Assembly: GCF_002775205.1 (NCBI RefSeq)
Contig: NC_036459.1
Location: 1,769,088 to 1,833,087 of the forward strand
Length of the DNA: 64,000 nt
Direction: 5' to 3'
DNA from: Xiphophorus maculatus
Lineage: Eukaryota; Chordata; Actinopteri; Cyprinodontiformes; Poeciliidae
The notes under the pieces are model-generated. The model was not told the origin of the DNA. It saw only the letters and a program-made list of their open reading frames with translations, and did not search any database. The position numbers and the translations under genes were made by a program. Shown piece after piece: positions 43,571 to 57,150 of this stretch (the first letter of the stretch is position 1; each line of letters begins with the position of its first letter).

Positions 43571-45621
43571 TCAGTTGACCATGCTTAGATCTGTGGTTCT
43601 GACTGTAGGAAGCTCTCAGCTGGATTCGGATCAGGACCGTACATTCTGCCTTCACTCTTGGTGATGTCATCAAGCAGTCCATGGGCTCCGATTGGCTGCT
43701 GCAGGTCTCCCTTCCACACGTGTTATTTTTAGTATTGATCACACGAAGTCACAGTGATCAATGTCCGTGTGTGTCAGACCAGATATATAAAGTCCACTTT
43801 CCTTTTGGGCCAGTTGTCAGAACCGCCGGGTCCAGAAATACTCCTGATCTGCACCAACATGTGGGATATTTCCAGCTGCAGTGGGCGTCATGCTGCGGCT
43901 TCTCCAAACTCGGAGAGCTGCGACTGTTTTGATTCCAAAGAAAGAAACGAACATGTTTGTGACTCACGTTAGAGAGAGCTGACCTGAGCGCCTGCCAGAA
44001 CCACTCTGTGGTCGGTCTGAGGCTGATCCCAGACCAGCTGAAAGTGAAACCCATACTCTAAACTCTGATCCCACATCACCGCGGAGAGAAACGGACGCAT
44101 GGTGCTAAACCTGCAGAGTCCAGAACAACTCTTGGCTGATCCTGGACCAGTTTACAGAGAAACACAAACTGAATCGGATTCCAGACCAGCAGAATCTGGA
44201 TGTGAATCACTTTCTGCATCACACATCACAGCAGTGACAGGAAACAGAAACCTGGTGGGACAGGAAGTAACCCTATACCAAAGAAAATACAAAAAGAGAA
44301 AGGTTTGGAAGGAGAAGCAGAAACGAAACCCTAAAACGCAGGAACAACATGAACAGAAATCAGAGTATATCATGGTTTCTGAAGGTCAAACCATCCAGAA
44401 CCTGGATGGTTTTTGGCTCCCACCAGCCTGAAGAAACATCTGAATTTCATTCCTTATGGTTTGGCTGCAAACACAAACTTCACAGCTAAGAATTTAGAGT
44501 GAGTTTCATCACAATGATTTATCCATCAGAAATGTAGAACTGGGGGTTCAGATTCTGGTTTATAGCTCCTCCCACCGCCAGCATCTGGACCCCCCAGATG
44601 GGACCAGAGGGGCTGCTGGGAAATCTGCCAGCTGGAGGCAGCAATAGTTTCTCAGAAGGTCTCCGAGTCAGCAGCACAGCGGCGGAGTACTCCAAACTCT
44701 GACAGGCAAAAACAACCTCTGCTCAAAGTGTCCCGGTCTGATTCGACCTCTCTGAACAACAACAGAACTGACTCAAGTTTTCCAATCCAAACCAGAGGTG
44801 ATCCAACTTCTGTCAGCAACACCAGAGATGATCCAACCTCAGATCCAAATCAGAACTGATCTGAACTCTCAGACCAAGACGAGAGCCAATCTGACTTGTA
44901 AAGTTTTAAGAACTGGATTAAGATCTTAAGTTTTAAACAAAGGACTTAACTAATGGTTAATCAACAGTTAATTAAAGGAGCGTAGAAGTGAAAACTAAAT
45001 TAGAAGGTGAGTGTTGGTAGAGCATACAGGTGAGTCTCCATGCAATGTCAAATGGAAGACATCAGCAATGACCTCAGAGAAGGGTATCCTGAGCTGACCT
45101 GGGTTCTGTACTGGTGCTGTCTGGTAAACGTGAGTGAAACCCGCTGCTCTGTCTTGTCCAGTGGTGACATCACTCTGTGCTTTGCTCTCCAGATTCGGGG
45201 CTCCGCTCAGTGAAGATCCTGCTGGTGGTTGGGGGGGTGGGGGGGTCTCCACCCACCTTCCATTGCTCAGGGAGGTGACGTCAGGTTTGACATGCTGCCT
45301 CCTTGATGCCGTTTGTTCTAATCCACTGCTCAGTTCTGGGAGGAAAGTCTTTGTTTGCCACAAGAACCAACCTGGGAGTCTCATTATTATCTATTTCCAT
45401 CCAGTGAGGTATAAAATCTGTGACATCACAATAATGAGTCTGAACAGAACTACACCACTAATCATCTGAGTCACTGACTGGATGGTTTCACACAACATCA
45501 CCAACATTTCTGCCATCTACTGAAAGGCAGACTAGTCCATTACCACAGCATGTACTAGGCTGAGCAGAACCGCTGGGTTTCTCCCAGATTGATATAAACC
45601 TGGCGGGTCGCCAGTCTCTCT
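43571..45621. other. Intergenic: no gene recognised
   Basis: Includes a 129-codon minus frame (44995-45384) without known motifs. G-run GGTTGGGGGGGTGGGGGGGT near 45228 could form a G-quadruplex. Confidence 0.4.
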
Positions 45622-45658
45622 CATTACCCTTGAAATATTTGTAATTTCAAGGGTAATG
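45622..45658. repeat. Perfect hairpin, 15-bp arms
   Basis: CATTACCCTTGAAAT, a 7-nt loop, then the exact reverse complement. Confidence 0.93.
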
Positions 45659-47097
45659 CAAGTTTCAAATTGGACTGAAAGTTCAGCTAAAAGGCTGTTT
45701 GTGAGTCACTGTTGTACCTTTTCATCAATCTATGGTAATCTCATTTTGTTAATCCTACGAATTAAACAGCACTTAAGCTACATGCTTGTTTTGAATCAAT
45801 GTCCCTCCCCTGGATGGTTTGAAACATCTTCGTGGCGATTGATCGCCACAGAGATGTAGAAACACCAGCTCTCTGCAGACTGTGTTCCAGCTCAGGCCCG
45901 GTTCAGGGGGTGCTCCAGTTGGTGGGGGAAGGGAAAACTCAAAGGTCTGAGGGAACGCTGACATTTAAAAAGATTGTTTGCAGGTTTTAGTTTTCCTGAA
46001 TTGTGAAGGGAGGTGGAGCTAAATCGCTCCCAACTGTCTGACAAACATCTAGGATTTATCAGGAGCCGCAGCTTCAGGAAGAGAAAAATCCCCCTCACTG
46101 CTCACAAACGTCTGCTGATTCTCCAGATCCAAACAGACCACAGGTCCAATTAACCACTTACACACATTCCACACCTCAGATTCCCACACTGTCAGTTAAA
46201 GTCCAGTTAACTACACAGCAGCTGACTGGGAGACCTGTCTGGTGTGAGGTTCTAAGGACCAGCTCCGGTTTAATGGGAACCAGTCGCCTGTAAACGTTCT
46301 GTGATGAAGCAGAACCCCCCACTCCAAACACATGCAGAAGATGTAAACTCTGCTGTGATCTTCTTCTCATGTTTCCCCAGAAACACAACAAGCTGTTGTT
46401 CTTCTTCTCTTTAACGAACAACGTGCTGGTCGTCACATTGGATTAACAACCTTTTCATCTGGTGGGAACAATAATGCCTTCCAGAGCGGTGAGAGCGTCT
46501 GCAGGCCGCCGCTCTGCAAGGCTGCTGGCAGCTCTCCTCGCTCGCATTCCTGCAGAACGTTGCTGCAGACATGCTGTCTAATGTTTAAATGACTTATCTT
46601 TAAAAGAGAGCCACAAACCGCAGCTTTTCCTGCTTTCAGCGCTCCGTCAGGCTCAATGTTCTGCTGGTCCCAGTCCAGCACGCTGCTGCAGCTCCTTCAC
46701 TGCACTGCTGCTCTGGTTGGGTCCGTTTGGATCCACACAAGGATAAGAAAGTTCCAACATTACTACTGCATCAAACTGCTGCCTTGCAGCAAGAAAGGCG
46801 TGGGTTCAAATCCCTCACAGGTCTTCACCGGATTCCTCTAGGGTAGCTGGAGTCTGTGATGGACTGGTGGACTCCACAGTGTTCCCGCTTTATCAAGTCT
46901 GCTGGAGGTAATCATCGGCCGCGGACCCGTTACTGAGTCAACTGGTTCCAAACTACAGCAAACTGCTCAGAAATAAATCTACACAGAGACACTGGAGTAT
47001 GGGGCGCTAAAATTACACTCTGCAAAATTAACAGCAAGAATTTGGGTTAATTATCCTGTCAAGAGAAAAGAACTGGATAACATTATTTGTACCATTC
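45659..47097. other. Intergenic: no gene recognised
   Basis: 46430-46690 has a composition unlike its surroundings (few AGAACC words) and could be a conserved element; no coding signature is seen. Confidence 0.35.
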
Positions 47098-47399
47098 TTT
47101 ATAAATGTCACAGTTTCAAACCCAATATTTAGTTAGCTAGCTAATTATGTAGCTAACAAGCCAAATATTCAATTTGAGTCAAAATATTTCGCTTAATAGT
47201 AATCTAGTCAGCTCAAAGTAGTTTGGAGCTAAGTAGGTTGCTCACTTAACACTTAGCTTACTAACTAAATAGTTGGGAAACTAAATATTTAGCTTCAAAC
47301 TAAATGTTCAGTTTGATAACAAAATATTTAGTTCAAAGATAATTGGTAAACAAAATATTTAGTTACCTATATTTAGTTTGAAACTGTGACATTTATAAA
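47098..47399. mobile_element. MITE-like unit with perfect 24-bp terminal inverted repeats
   Basis: The left arm 47098-47121 (TTTATAAATGTCACAGTTTC...) and right arm 47376-47399 are exact reverse complements. The 254-bp interior is a run of AAATATTTAGTT/GCTAACTAA words. Total length is 302 bp and non-coding. Related, more decayed units are at 13993-14484 and inside the pthlh intron. Confidence 0.75.
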
Positions 47400-50300
47400 T
47401 GAATAAATAACTTTGAGCCAACATTTTTTCTCCTTATGACAGATTAAATAACCAAATTATTGCCATTAATTTTTTACAGCACAACATAAATGGTCTCCCA
47501 TACTGGAGGACGGACTCCTGTGTCATTTCTGTCTCCTGAAGGTTATTTGATGATTTTTTTTCTCCAGACAATCCTCGTCTGTCAGGTTGTTGATCTCCTG
47601 GTCTCTGTGAGGAACATTCTTTAGTTCATCTCAGAAATCCGTCTCCATGTTCAGACCCAAAGCTCAGTCAGTGCCCAATGTTCCTTCAGGAGGCCTGATC
47701 TCAATCTGACCCACGTTGACCTCATCCAGAACAAGGACAATGTGAAATCCTGGAAGCAGCTATCGCGCCTGCCGTTTCCATGGAAACGCAGTATAAATTG
47801 GTGAGATTATCACGGACCGGGAAGCGCTCTACCCTGATTGCAGCCTGCAGGTTTTGGGTCAGGATGATGAAACTCTGCTGAGTCCTTTGTGTGGTCTGGA
47901 TAAAGATTTACCAGGTTGTTTGGCGGTGGCAACAGAACCAGCAGGAGTTACAGAGTAGGACAAAAACACCTCCATCTTATCTCTGTCAGGTTGGAGGACA
48001 GGTTTCTGTTCCAGCCTGTTTATCTGTCTGAGGTTACAGAAGGACGCTACCGGGGCCCACTGCTGACCCATTAACGGTTCTGTTTCAGAATTATAAAGAC
48101 ACCAGGAGAAACATCTGGCCACTCAGCTCAATGAGAACTTTTTCCTGTAACTGAGTAATCAGGTCCAGAGAAGGTGGACTCACTGCTTCAGTTTGTTTTC
48201 TGAAGTGGAGGAAACCAGAATCGGGTCAGAGTCACTCTGTGGTCCAGTCCATATTTCATAGTTTTCATCTCTGTGCTGCACCTGAGCTGCAGCTAACAGT
48301 CTAATTGGATCGGCTGCAGCATGTAATTGAATCCTGTTAACTCATTTCCTCCCTGCAGACGCCACCCTGCAAAACATCCAGTAGAACTCGGCTTCAAGGC
48401 CTCGCTGAAGATTGGACCGGAGGCTCAGTTCTGCAAACAAACTGTAATGGGACCGGATCGGTCAGAACACCGCTAAGCAAACAAGAAGGAACCCAAAAGC
48501 TGCTCATGTTTCAGCTCTTTAAAGACAAGAGAGGACAGAAGATCAGGCAGAAATTCTGAGGTTCGACCCGTTAAATCAATGCTCCTGTTGTTCTGCCACC
48601 GTCAGAACCTTCCCGACCTCCAACAGTCCAAATGGCTGAATGACCTCCTCACCATGCCAGTGAGCTCTGCAGAGGCCTTTTAATGGGCCAATCATGTGAT
48701 CCCCCCTGGGAGTTCAGGAGTTGTGGGTTCTGGGCTCGGAACCAGACTGATTCTGACTCAGATTCTGCAGCTTTGTGGGCTAACCTGCAGCAGGGAGCTA
48801 AACGCAGGCCACTTGCCTCCATGTTTGTGGAGGACGACCTGTTTGCTTTGTGCCACTGGGTGTTTATTTGAGAGGCAGGTGGATTCCCGACAGGGGAGGC
48901 CCGCTGCGGTTTGGGTCGACCCAGCTTGGACCACCGTTGGTTTGTCTGGGACGGGTCCCCTTGGTTATCAGAGCTGACAGTTTAATGACAGGACTTGGTG
49001 AGGAGTCACAGCGAGGCCTCCTGTGGTAACTCCAGATCTGCTGCTTATACAGTCAGCTTTAATGTTGGAAAATATGATCGGTTCTGGTTCTGGATGGGTT
49101 CAGGATCTAACAGACGGTTCAGGATCCCAGTAATTCTCTGAATATGGTCAGAATGGAGCAGATTGTTGTTTTAGTAGAAGCAAACATGAAAATGTGACTT
49201 TATACATAGAAAAGCTGTGATTTAATCCCCAACATAAAATAACTGAACATCCACCAGGTTCATCAGAGAAACCGGGCCCAGGACCTGCTGAGGTTCTGGC
49301 TGTTTCCTGGGCTGGTGTGAGGTCTGAAGTGGCGGCCGGGTGGGTGGGTTCTGCTCCGTGCCCACAGCTGTTTATTCATGTCTTGGGACAGAGATGTTGT
49401 GTGTCTGTTTTCTGGCTCAGGCCTGAATGGCCTCACTCAGCCGCCTCTGCTCGCCTCTCAGACCCGTCACCATGACTGATGGTCACTTTACAAACGGGCT
49501 GTTTCCCCCACGCGGCCTCCAGAACCCAACAGGCCGGAGCAGGTTCTCAGAGCCGGGCCGATGCACCTGCACCGAAGTCATGATGTCCAGGTCGGAGCTG
49601 GACCGAGGTTCTGGAGATGAAACAGAACCACCACAACGGGAACAAAGCATCACTGTGAAGGAACTTTGAAGGAAGACACAGCATCTCGAGATTTAAATCC
49701 AGATTTTAGACTAGGCCACACTTATCCAGAGGTGGACTTATTGGTGAGCTTTGGATCATCGATCTGAGCTACCGGTGGTTCTATCAGCTACAACAAGTCG
49801 TCCAGGTCCTGAAACAGCAAAGCAGCCCAGATCATCACTCATCAGAAATGCTGTGCTGGTTCTGGACCAGATATAATGGGTCCAACACCTTTGAGAAAGG
49901 CCCACTACCGTCTCTTCAGATCATAGAGTATTTCGCCAGCAGTCTTGAGGATGTTTTCTGGTAACTGTGGGACAGGCCTTTGAATCCTTTTCGGTCGGTT
50001 CTGGTCTTGAAGTCTCTCTGTGAACAGTGTTTCCTGGAGAGCAGTTCACTTCAACATGCAGAAAATGGTCATAAAAATGTACTTTTGAGCAGACATGTCC
50101 GGCAGACATCTGCTTTGAGTTCGAGTATGCATGAATGTCTGGAGTGAAGTATGACTGGTTATGTTGGGGCCTGTAATGTTTCAGACTCCAGATGAGAAGC
50201 TTTTGCAGCACTGGTTGGGTCATTAGCTTAATGGCGTAGCAGCAACATACATTAAAGACCTGTTGTATCAACCTTCCAGACCAGTTAGGTGTCCTGGTTC

Positions 50301-53300
50301 TAGTCTGCATCCCCAGAACAACCAAACATGGAAAATCCATTGCTAGATACTTCCAGAAAATCGCAAAACACTCGAAACACTGAGTTTCTTTAAATCAAGA
50401 CTTAACACCCACCTGTTTAGAGCCGCCTTTGATTCCTAATCCTAATTCTTAACTGGAACATCATGAAGTATCGTCTGTTTTTCCACCAGCCATTGTTTTC
50501 TTTCACTCTGCACTGTAATGCTTTTAGCCCATTTGTTTTATGTTCCTTCTGGTTATGTAAGGCACTGTGAACTGTCTTGTTGTTGAAAATGAACCATACA
50601 TTTAAAACAAGCATCACTCTGGATGTGGTGGTTTCTCACTTCAAATGTCTTTTCAAAGCTTTTAATTAAACTTGTACTCAATATTTTACATGCTTCCTGA
50701 GGTTGAATAAAAAACTAATCATTCTCTAGCGTCAATTTTTATTAGAGGCTCTATGGCAGCAGCTCAGGGCGGCATTGTAGAGAGGGTCTCAAGAGCACTA
50801 GAAAGACCAACTAGTCTCTCAGTTGTGCCCTTTACATGGTTGCTAATGCTTTTATGCATGTGCCCTAGACTCATTTTCTCATTTGAAGTGGTTGGAAGGG
50901 GATGGAGGGGCAGAACTGCTACTGTGATCTAACGTGTGTTAATCAGCTCTGTATAAATGTGTTCATGTAGCGGTGAGGCTCTCTGCATTATTAAATGAGT
51001 ATAAAGTCAGCAGGCTGCAGGATATTTGGTCAAACGAGGAACAACTTCATTTTAATTCTCAGTTTGGTAGTGATTTGTTCCTCTGGACAGATTTTATTGG
51101 TCGTTAGAGAAGCTGTCTGCAATGTAATCAGAGAATCTGAGAGTCTACTGTTTGTTTTAATCAGATTCTCATGTTGAGGGGACTCTGTTGGCAGCACAGA
51201 GTGAGTCACGGTGTTGCTGCGGTGGTGCTGCGGTTGCAGACGCAGGGCGAAGCTGTCGCCTCCATGGGCGTGTTGGGTCTCTGTCAGGAAAGCGGCCAGC
51301 CTCAGAGTCGTTTAAAGGAGTGTGTAAAACACTAAATGAGCTCTGCTTTAACAAACCACTGCATGCTGCTGGGAGGAAGAGGAAGGCTGGCAGACTCTGC
51401 TGAACTCTTCATCAGATCGGTGGGGATGAACGTAGACGGTGAAGAATCCTGAAATTAGTCTCAACTTTATACAGAAACATGTTTGTTGGTAGTGACAAAG
51501 AAAACATGATGCTGCAGCAAAAATACGAAGAAGTGCAGAAAGGTTTAGCTCTCTGCTGCCCCCCGTAGGAACCTCTGGGAACAGTGGTTTCCTGTTAATG
51601 TCCGAGTCTCCTGTTAAACCAGAATCCGAGCTGTGCGGTCATGTTTGTCTGTCAGCTCACAGTTTCACAGTTCCCCTCATTTTTCTCTCCTCTTCATTAA
51701 AAACTGGGCCACTCTGCAGAAAACCCACCGCAGACCAGGCGACTGTGGTTAGGCACCTTACAGAACACCATGATAAATTGCTTTTTAATTGCTTATAAAC
51801 GCGCAGCAGGGCCTGGCCGCTGGCCCTCTGCAGAGACGAAGCTTTACATCGGGTCACAGAGACGCGATGGCAGCCGAGAAGTACTGCTAACAGGATTTCA
51901 CAACAGAGATCATGTCAGAACCAGAATGCGGTCAGGTGACCCATGTTGATCCCCGAATAGACGTGACACAGAGCAGTGGAGCCGAGTGACGTTTTTCTGC
52001 AGATTAGTTTTTTTGTTTAAGCATCTGGTTCTGGACTAAAACTGACAAACATCGAAGCTCTCAGTTTGTTTGGATCATGAATGTCTAAGATCTGTTCGTG
52101 TCGCTGTTGCATGAGTCCAGTTTTCTGTTTCAGGTCCCCCAGCTGAAACATCTGCATTCATCGTTAAGGGTAACATGCATCAGTGTTTGCAGTGTGATGT
52201 AACTCGGCTCAACTGATTATTATTCTGAATATTTAGCAGCTGTGCATCCCGTGCATGCAGCCACAGCCGGGCCCCCAGCCTGGGCCCTCTGGAATGTAAA
52301 CAGCGTTGGTGGGAATGATCCGGAGTTTCCAGACTCAATGAGGAGCGCCACCAGGAGCGTCTGGACCAATAAAGATGTCATTAAAGCTCAGGAGCAGGTA
52401 GACCTTGGCAGGTTGCTGTTTGTAGTCTCTGTTGGAGGTTGGGGGTGCAGCAGGGTCCGACCCTGACTCCAGGTGTCATTAAAGATGTTGGGTTTTCTCT
52501 GCAGCTTTTCCACGGCTGGGTGCTCGGGTGTCCCGCCTCTCGGGCTCTGTAATGATGGTAGCTTTGAGTTCGGGGGGAAAAAGTGACCGGCTGTTCCAGG
52601 ATGTGGAGCGGAACTTTTTCCTGACAGGCGGGGCGGCCGTGATCTGGTGATTCAGCTCGTCTCCACTCACTCGGGCTGCCGATGAAGCGAGGGTGTAACC
52701 CATTGATCAGAACGCTGGGCGCGATGGGTGGCTGATGTTCGCAGATCAGCCTGACCCAGGAGGCGCTGCTCGAATGGACCAGGGAACCATTGACCAGGTC
52801 CAGTTACTGCTGGACTTTAGGCTGAGACTCTGCTGGGGTCAGGAAGTTCTGGAGTCAGAACCAGGATAGGATATGACAACCTGAGAGTTTATCAACTGCA
52901 ACAATGAGCCAGAAAAACAGGAACATTAAACACAGAAGAGCCCAACATAAGAGAAACATGCAAAACATCCTGAGAGACAGAAACCAGAAGCAACATTCAG
53001 AAAACAACAAACCATCTCAAAATACCAGGATATCGGATGGAACTAGTGATCCAACCAGTGAGTAAAGATCCAGAAATCTCATGCACAACAGTGATGGACG
53101 ATGAAGCTTCTTCTCTTGGCCCAACGGGGTTAATTTCTGCTTTAAAAAAACAAACAAAAAAACGATCTGATAGGACGCTTTCTGCACTGGATTCACAAAG
53201 TAGATTTCACTAATTACATGTAACCAGCCTGTGACACCCAGCAGGAAGGGGCATCTCAGAGCTAATTTATGCAGCGTAATAAACTCAGTTCTGTTCATTA

Positions 53301-54984
53301 ATATCTGTATGAGAAGCTTCTCTCATCTGGAATCACCAGCCTCCAGGCTGGAAAGCTTTCTGCTAATTAGAGAACCAGTACCAGGGCAGGTTCTAATGAC
53401 AAGGAACACACCTGCTATTTCAATTGGTCTGCACCTGTGATGTAATGGTAGAATAAAGTGGTTTTGACCCGCCTGGATTGTGTTTTCTCAGCTGCAGCTT
53501 TCAGAAGTCATAAACAGCATTCGCTAAGTGATGAAGGTTCAATTTTCTTTTTGAAGCAGCTGCAGAACCTGAAGGATGGAAAGTATGTCAGAGCAAAGCT
53601 GAGAGTCCAACACGGCAGTACCAACCAGAACCCTGACTCGACCTGCAGCTTCAACATTCATTCAGCCTCCAGCCATGTCTGTCAGCGTGTGGCACAAACC
53701 AAACCTCCCGCCACAACATGAGGTTCTGAGTTTAATCCTTTACCATCAAACCAACAAACTTTGATTTATTTCCACAAACTCTGAATCTGAGAGTTTTGAT
53801 TGTTCCAATGGTTGGTTTTCTGAAGGAGCAAAGGTTACTGGATTGTAGAGCAGGTTGTAGTTCAGAACTGCAAGTGGTGGAGATTAGTACTCCTTCAGCA
53901 GTATGTTGAAGATCTGCCACCAATTATTCTGGGAGCTTTGCCGGCTGTAATGACGGCCATTTGTTTGAGTTTATTAGAACCAGAGCTCATAAATACTCCC
54001 ATGTCCACACCTCCAGAACATAATGAGTAGCAGTGGAGCCACTTTTAATGAGGCCACCTCCTCTGTCTGTGGAGGCTTCAGCTCGTTTCAGGCAGACAGC
54101 TCCTGTAGATGAGGAGGAGGAATGTTGGACAGTCAGAAACAATTAGTCGACCTGAGACCTGCCTGTGGAAAGAGGAGGCTATCCCTGCTGGTGGTTTAAG
54201 AGTGAGGCATCATTCTCTTCTTTTAATCTGACACTGGAGCATGAAGTCCAGTTTCACATGGAGTAACCGAGACTGGTGATGCTCATACTGGGAGGACGGA
54301 GCTGCTGAGTTATCAGTCAGAAGCTTCAGAAGCTTCCAGAATCAGTGGAAGGTTTTTAACTTCAAACAGAGGCTCAGATACGATTTCAGTCCAATCGGTA
54401 CATGCAGTAGCATTTTACTCTGATGGCTAGCTATGGCGGCTCACGGAGTCTGAAAAGATATTTCCTGTATTTGTTCCAGATCGAGGCTGGTCTGTATTAA
54501 CAACTGTATTAAAAACTGTACCAAAATTAGTTTGGAAGTGGACAGATGCCACCTCAAAAAGTGGTCTAGGGCCGATCTTTTGGACCACATCAGGGTTGGC
54601 TTGAGTGTGTTGACATTTGTACTAAAGATCCAGACTAACAGGAGAAACAAACTCTGGTCTGTTTAAAGAGGAACAGATGTGTCAGGTGTGAATACAGCCT
54701 AAGAAGACCAGAGTTCATCACTGCGCCCAGTGACAACCAGTTTGTCACTGGTTGCAATAAGATGCTGTTTGTTTCTCTCATGTTACAATTTAATTAGTTA
54801 TTTATCTCTGGGTGTTCTTGTGATCTCACCAGGACTGAAGCCAACTGTCAACTGGACAAAGCAGGCAGAACCGTATTATGAGGATCATGTTCTTTGGTTT
54901 CTCCATTTAACACAATTCAGTCTGATCTGCTTTGTCAGGAACTTCAGAAGACACAGGTGAAGTCTCAACACTCGTCTGGACCTC
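47400..54984. other. Intergenic desert with candidate conserved blocks
   Basis: No gene recognised. Blocks of even composition with few TE words at about 51640-51880 (includes AAATTGCTTTTTAATTGCTT), 52140-52400 and 53930-54250 (CTTTTAATGAGGCC) resemble vertebrate conserved non-coding elements. This is a reading of texture, not an alignment. Confidence 0.35.
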
Positions 54985-55300
54985 CACAGTTTGTGAGACT
55001 GAAGGACTGTGTCTAACCAGGTAGTCAGCAGCACAGGAGAACGGGGGACTGTACTCTCACCATTTCTTTTCATTCCAACTTCTGTCATCTGCAGAAATAC
55101 TCAGATGACTGCAGACGTCGGGTGGATCAGAGACGGACAAGAAGCTGAGCACAGAGAGCTGGGGGAAGTGGAGGAGTATAAATACTCCTGTGTTCAGCTG
55201 GACAACGGATTGAACCAGAGACTCAACAGTGAAGACGTCTTCAAGAAGGGACAGACTGGATTTCCTATTTATCTGGTGAGGGCCTCATTTGGTCTCTGGT
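54985..55300 (+). pseudogene. Decayed LINE reverse transcriptase fragment
   Basis: The translated strand shows, in order, TGERGTVLSPFLF, then a jump to VGWIRDGQEAEHREL, then EEYKYSCVQLDN and FKKGQTGF. These match the fish LINE order GNRGTVLAPFLF - CIRDGQEEEYR - YKYLGVHLDN - YKKGQSRL. The catalytic YADD region between the blocks is missing and the intervening sequence is deleted, so this is a dead 3' fragment of a Rex/L2-type element. Confidence 0.7.
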
Positions 55301-56860
55301 TAAAATCATCAAGAATCACTGAAGAAGGAGAGCTTCTAAAACACTTCTTATGTTGATGAAGTGTTACTGAACTGAACTCTTGGTCCTCATGTGCAGTAGT
55401 AGCTGGTTTATAATAATAATGTTTAGGGAACCCAGCTGGGGTGGCAGCGTTTCTCTAACATCTGGATGTGGAGCAGCAGACGTTGTTTCTGCTCAGCTCT
55501 CATCTCATCCCAGAGGTTTGGATCCAGTTACTCCACCGCAGACACCAGAGGAGGTTGAGCTGAAACCCTCCAACAGGCTCGGCCTCAGTGTGGGATGTCT
55601 GAGGAGCATCACGGAGGAGCCACAACAAGACTCTGACAGAAGAACAGAGTCTCCACAGAGCGACAGGCCTGGACGATGTCTCAGCATCTTCCGACCTCCA
55701 TTCCTGAGCTCACACAATCTGCTTTGACTTTACTTCAGCAAACTGAAAGTCTGCGGGTTTGGACTTGTGTCTGTCAGTCAGAGCTGAACATCTGGATCCA
55801 AGCTGCAGGAGCCGCTATCTGTGAACAGCAGAGGGTCTCTCCTTTATGTCAGCTGTGAAAAAGTGAAGTTAAATGAATAAATAAAAATTCAGTAAAACCA
55901 GCAGACCCCCACAGCGGAATTCATTAGAAAAACCTGATCCCAGTTCAGATTTAAGGCGCAGTGAAACTGTAATTCACGCCTCTGAAGTGGTCCACTCCAT
56001 AAACTTTCTACCATGTCAGTGAAAAGTGGAAATTAAACATCTGAGTAGCACCAATCTGCTGCTCCTACTTTATTGTCCCGCCTGTGAAACATCAGTCACT
56101 GTGATGAAGAACGGAGAGGAAGAGGAGGCTTTCAGGGTCCGGACGGGACTTCATTAAAACTTAGACACAGGAAGAATCAACCTGCTTCCAATCAGAAGGA
56201 ACAGGATGAAGATGGTCTGGAAGAAGGTCCTCTGAAACATCCAGAAGGTCTAAGGAGGGATAACTTCAGCATCCAGGAATCACCCAATTCATGTGATACA
56301 GATTCTTCCCAGAGCGCAACGCTATGAATCTTCCCTGGAATAGTTAAAAACAGGGTGTTTTCCCTTCAAGATGTGAGGAATGAAGTGTCCGCCTGCTGAT
56401 GATGATGTTCCTGACTGTGACGGAGATGTTTACCCTCCTGCCTGTTGGTTCTGATTATGGTTTCGTCTTTATTTTCCTGTGGGAACCATCAGCTCATCGT
56501 CGTGTCAGTCGGCAGGAAAAGGCCTCTGCTGCTCAAGCTTAACTCCCTCTGACATGTTTCAAGTATCACCCTAACCCCCATGTTCGACCCAATCCACTCA
56601 GCGGCACCAGAACATGCAGTTTGGCCTCCGCCGCTCCTGTCTTTTTTCCCTCCTGTTTGGGCATTTCCATGGAAACACAGTTTTGTTGACGGGTTGTGTT
56701 GACAGGCGGCCTCTCCGTCCAAATACAGAGAAATCCCCACAACTGCTCATGAAGGCAGGAAAATCCTGTAAAAATGTCTGAAATAGGAGAATGTTGCTTT
56801 AATTCAGATTGAACAGAGATTCAACAGAGGCTGTCGCTGTGTGAAACCGCTGCTCACATC
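55301..56860. other. Intergenic: no gene recognised
   Basis: Frames here (for example 55380-55727) lack known motifs; part may be further LINE-derived sequence. Confidence 0.4.
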
Positions 56861-56863
56861 ACC

Positions 56864-57150
56864 GCAGAAAGAAAGCTTTACAGAACCTGCTGCAGAAAAA
56901 ACTTTACAGAACCTGCTGCAGAAAGAAAGCTTTACAGAACCTGCTGCAGAAAAAACTTTACAGAACCTGCTGCAGAAAGAAAGCTTTACAGAACCTGCTG
57001 CAGAAAAAACTTTACAGAACCTGCTGCAGAAAAAACTTTACAGAACCTGCTGCAGAAAAACAAAACCTGTTCCAGAAAACTTTACAAACTTGCTGCCAAA
57101 AGACAGTATTTTACAAAACCTGCTCCAAAAAGACAAAACTTTATAACTTC
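56864..57150. repeat. CTTTACAGAACCTGCTGCAGAAA minisatellite
   Basis: Alternating 26- and 28-bp units (CTTTACAGAACCTGCTGCAG plus A/G-rich tail) make a 54-bp higher-order period from 56864 to about 57060, then decay to 57150. 54 bp equals 18 codons, so an artefactual frame (KESFTEPAAEKTLQNLLQ) stays open. Confidence 0.93.

Noticed and set aside
44995..45384. 129-codon minus frame with a PPPPQPP run
   Set aside because: The Pro run comes from a G-rich tract on the other strand; no homologue recognised.
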